Source: Canna indica (lineage: Eukaryota; Streptophyta; Magnoliopsida; Zingiberales; Cannaceae). Taken from it: a DNA stretch of 64,000 bases. Under the pieces are notes generated by a model that was given only the letters and a program-made list of their open reading frames with translations, searched no databases and was not told where the DNA came from. Positions 63,557 to 64,000 of the stretch are shown one piece after another. Made by a program: the position numbers and the translations under genes. Within the stretch, counting starts at the first letter, position 1, and each line of letters begins with the position of its first letter. Location of the stretch: assembly GCA_034359265.1 (NCBI GenBank), contig CP136891.1, forward strand, positions 89,824,001 to 89,888,000. Direction: 5' to 3'.

Positions 63557-64000
63557 TAGGGGTGTCGAGTATCCAGTCTACATCGAACCGAACCGAAAAA
63601 TCGAACCGAATTTTTTGGTTCAGTTCGGTTCAAACGCTGTGGGGTTCGGTTCTTGACCCGAACCAAACCTGATTAATTATTTCGGTTCGGGTCCGGTTTT
63701 CAGATTTTGAGAATCGACCCGAACCGAAAATCGAATACCCATCAAATGTTATTTATTTTTTCGGGTTCGGGTCGGGGATTGGGGGTTCGCTTGGTTCGGC
63801 GCTGTTTGGGTCAGAGATTGGGGACGCGTTAGGTCATTTTCTCCGGTTCGACGCCCTTATAATATTATCTTATTTAATACCAAGTTAATTACTGCACAAG
63901 AATTCGTTAGTATTTCTACGTTTGAGGAAATTACGGTTTTTTCGGATTGAAACCTAACCGAACTGAGCAAATTCGGTTCGGGTTAAATCGGGTTAGGAAT
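63557..64000. mobile_element. GGTTCGG-rich MITE-like element, cut by the window end
   Basis: Opens TAGGGGTGTCGAGTATCC, the same head as the hAT MITE at 18384, followed by runs of CCGAACC/GGTTCGG. The other end lies beyond the window. It starts 15 bases after the right end of CACTA element C. Confidence 0.6.

Overview
This is nuclear DNA of a flowering plant, most likely a non-grass monocot. The protein-coding genes carry introns with GT-AG borders, the DNA between them is AT-rich, and the histone H2A tail resembles monocot H2A. I cannot name the species from sequence alone. All exon models come from reading splice sites and frames by eye; no alignments or searches were run.

Layout. 1-2800: a possible LTR-like fragment, then a complete seven-exon beta-amylase gene (+). 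3400-4210: a two-exon canonical histone H2A gene (+) with a histone octamer motif upstream. 5814-10940: a FAR1/FHY3-related (FRS) gene (-) derived from a MULE transposase, with a non-coding first exon. It shares a head-to-head promoter with a six-exon eIF4B-related gene (+, 11421-19754), whose two long introns hold hAT-type MITEs. 20497-20973: a two-exon small plant protein gene (-). 21440-22600: very AT-rich, diverged repeats.

22600-29300: a scrambled, degenerate endogenous pararetrovirus locus (family Caulimoviridae, badnavirus-like). Pieces of movement protein, coat protein, protease/RT start, RNase H end, promoter and primer-binding region lie in both orientations, some present twice. No fragment contains the RT catalytic core, so the locus is not a functional genome.

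29616-30649 is a Harbinger-like element. It is followed by an F-box/LRR gene (+, 30857-32136) and a gene-poor stretch with a third hAT MITE (33251) and a Mutator-type foldback MITE (35319).

39094-63541 is dominated by one CACTA (En/Spm) family. Element A (39094-50002, -) has a deletion derivative B (42558-46323) nested inside its transposase gene. Element C (56279-63541, +) looks structurally intact: TIRs, matching 3-bp TSD, an uninterrupted TNPD-type transposase of about 1159 aa, and a five-exon TNPA-type gene of about 409 aa. A and C are in opposite orientation and bracket a complete seven-exon G-type lectin S-receptor-like kinase gene (51737-55177, +). The window ends in another GGTTCGG-rich MITE-like element.
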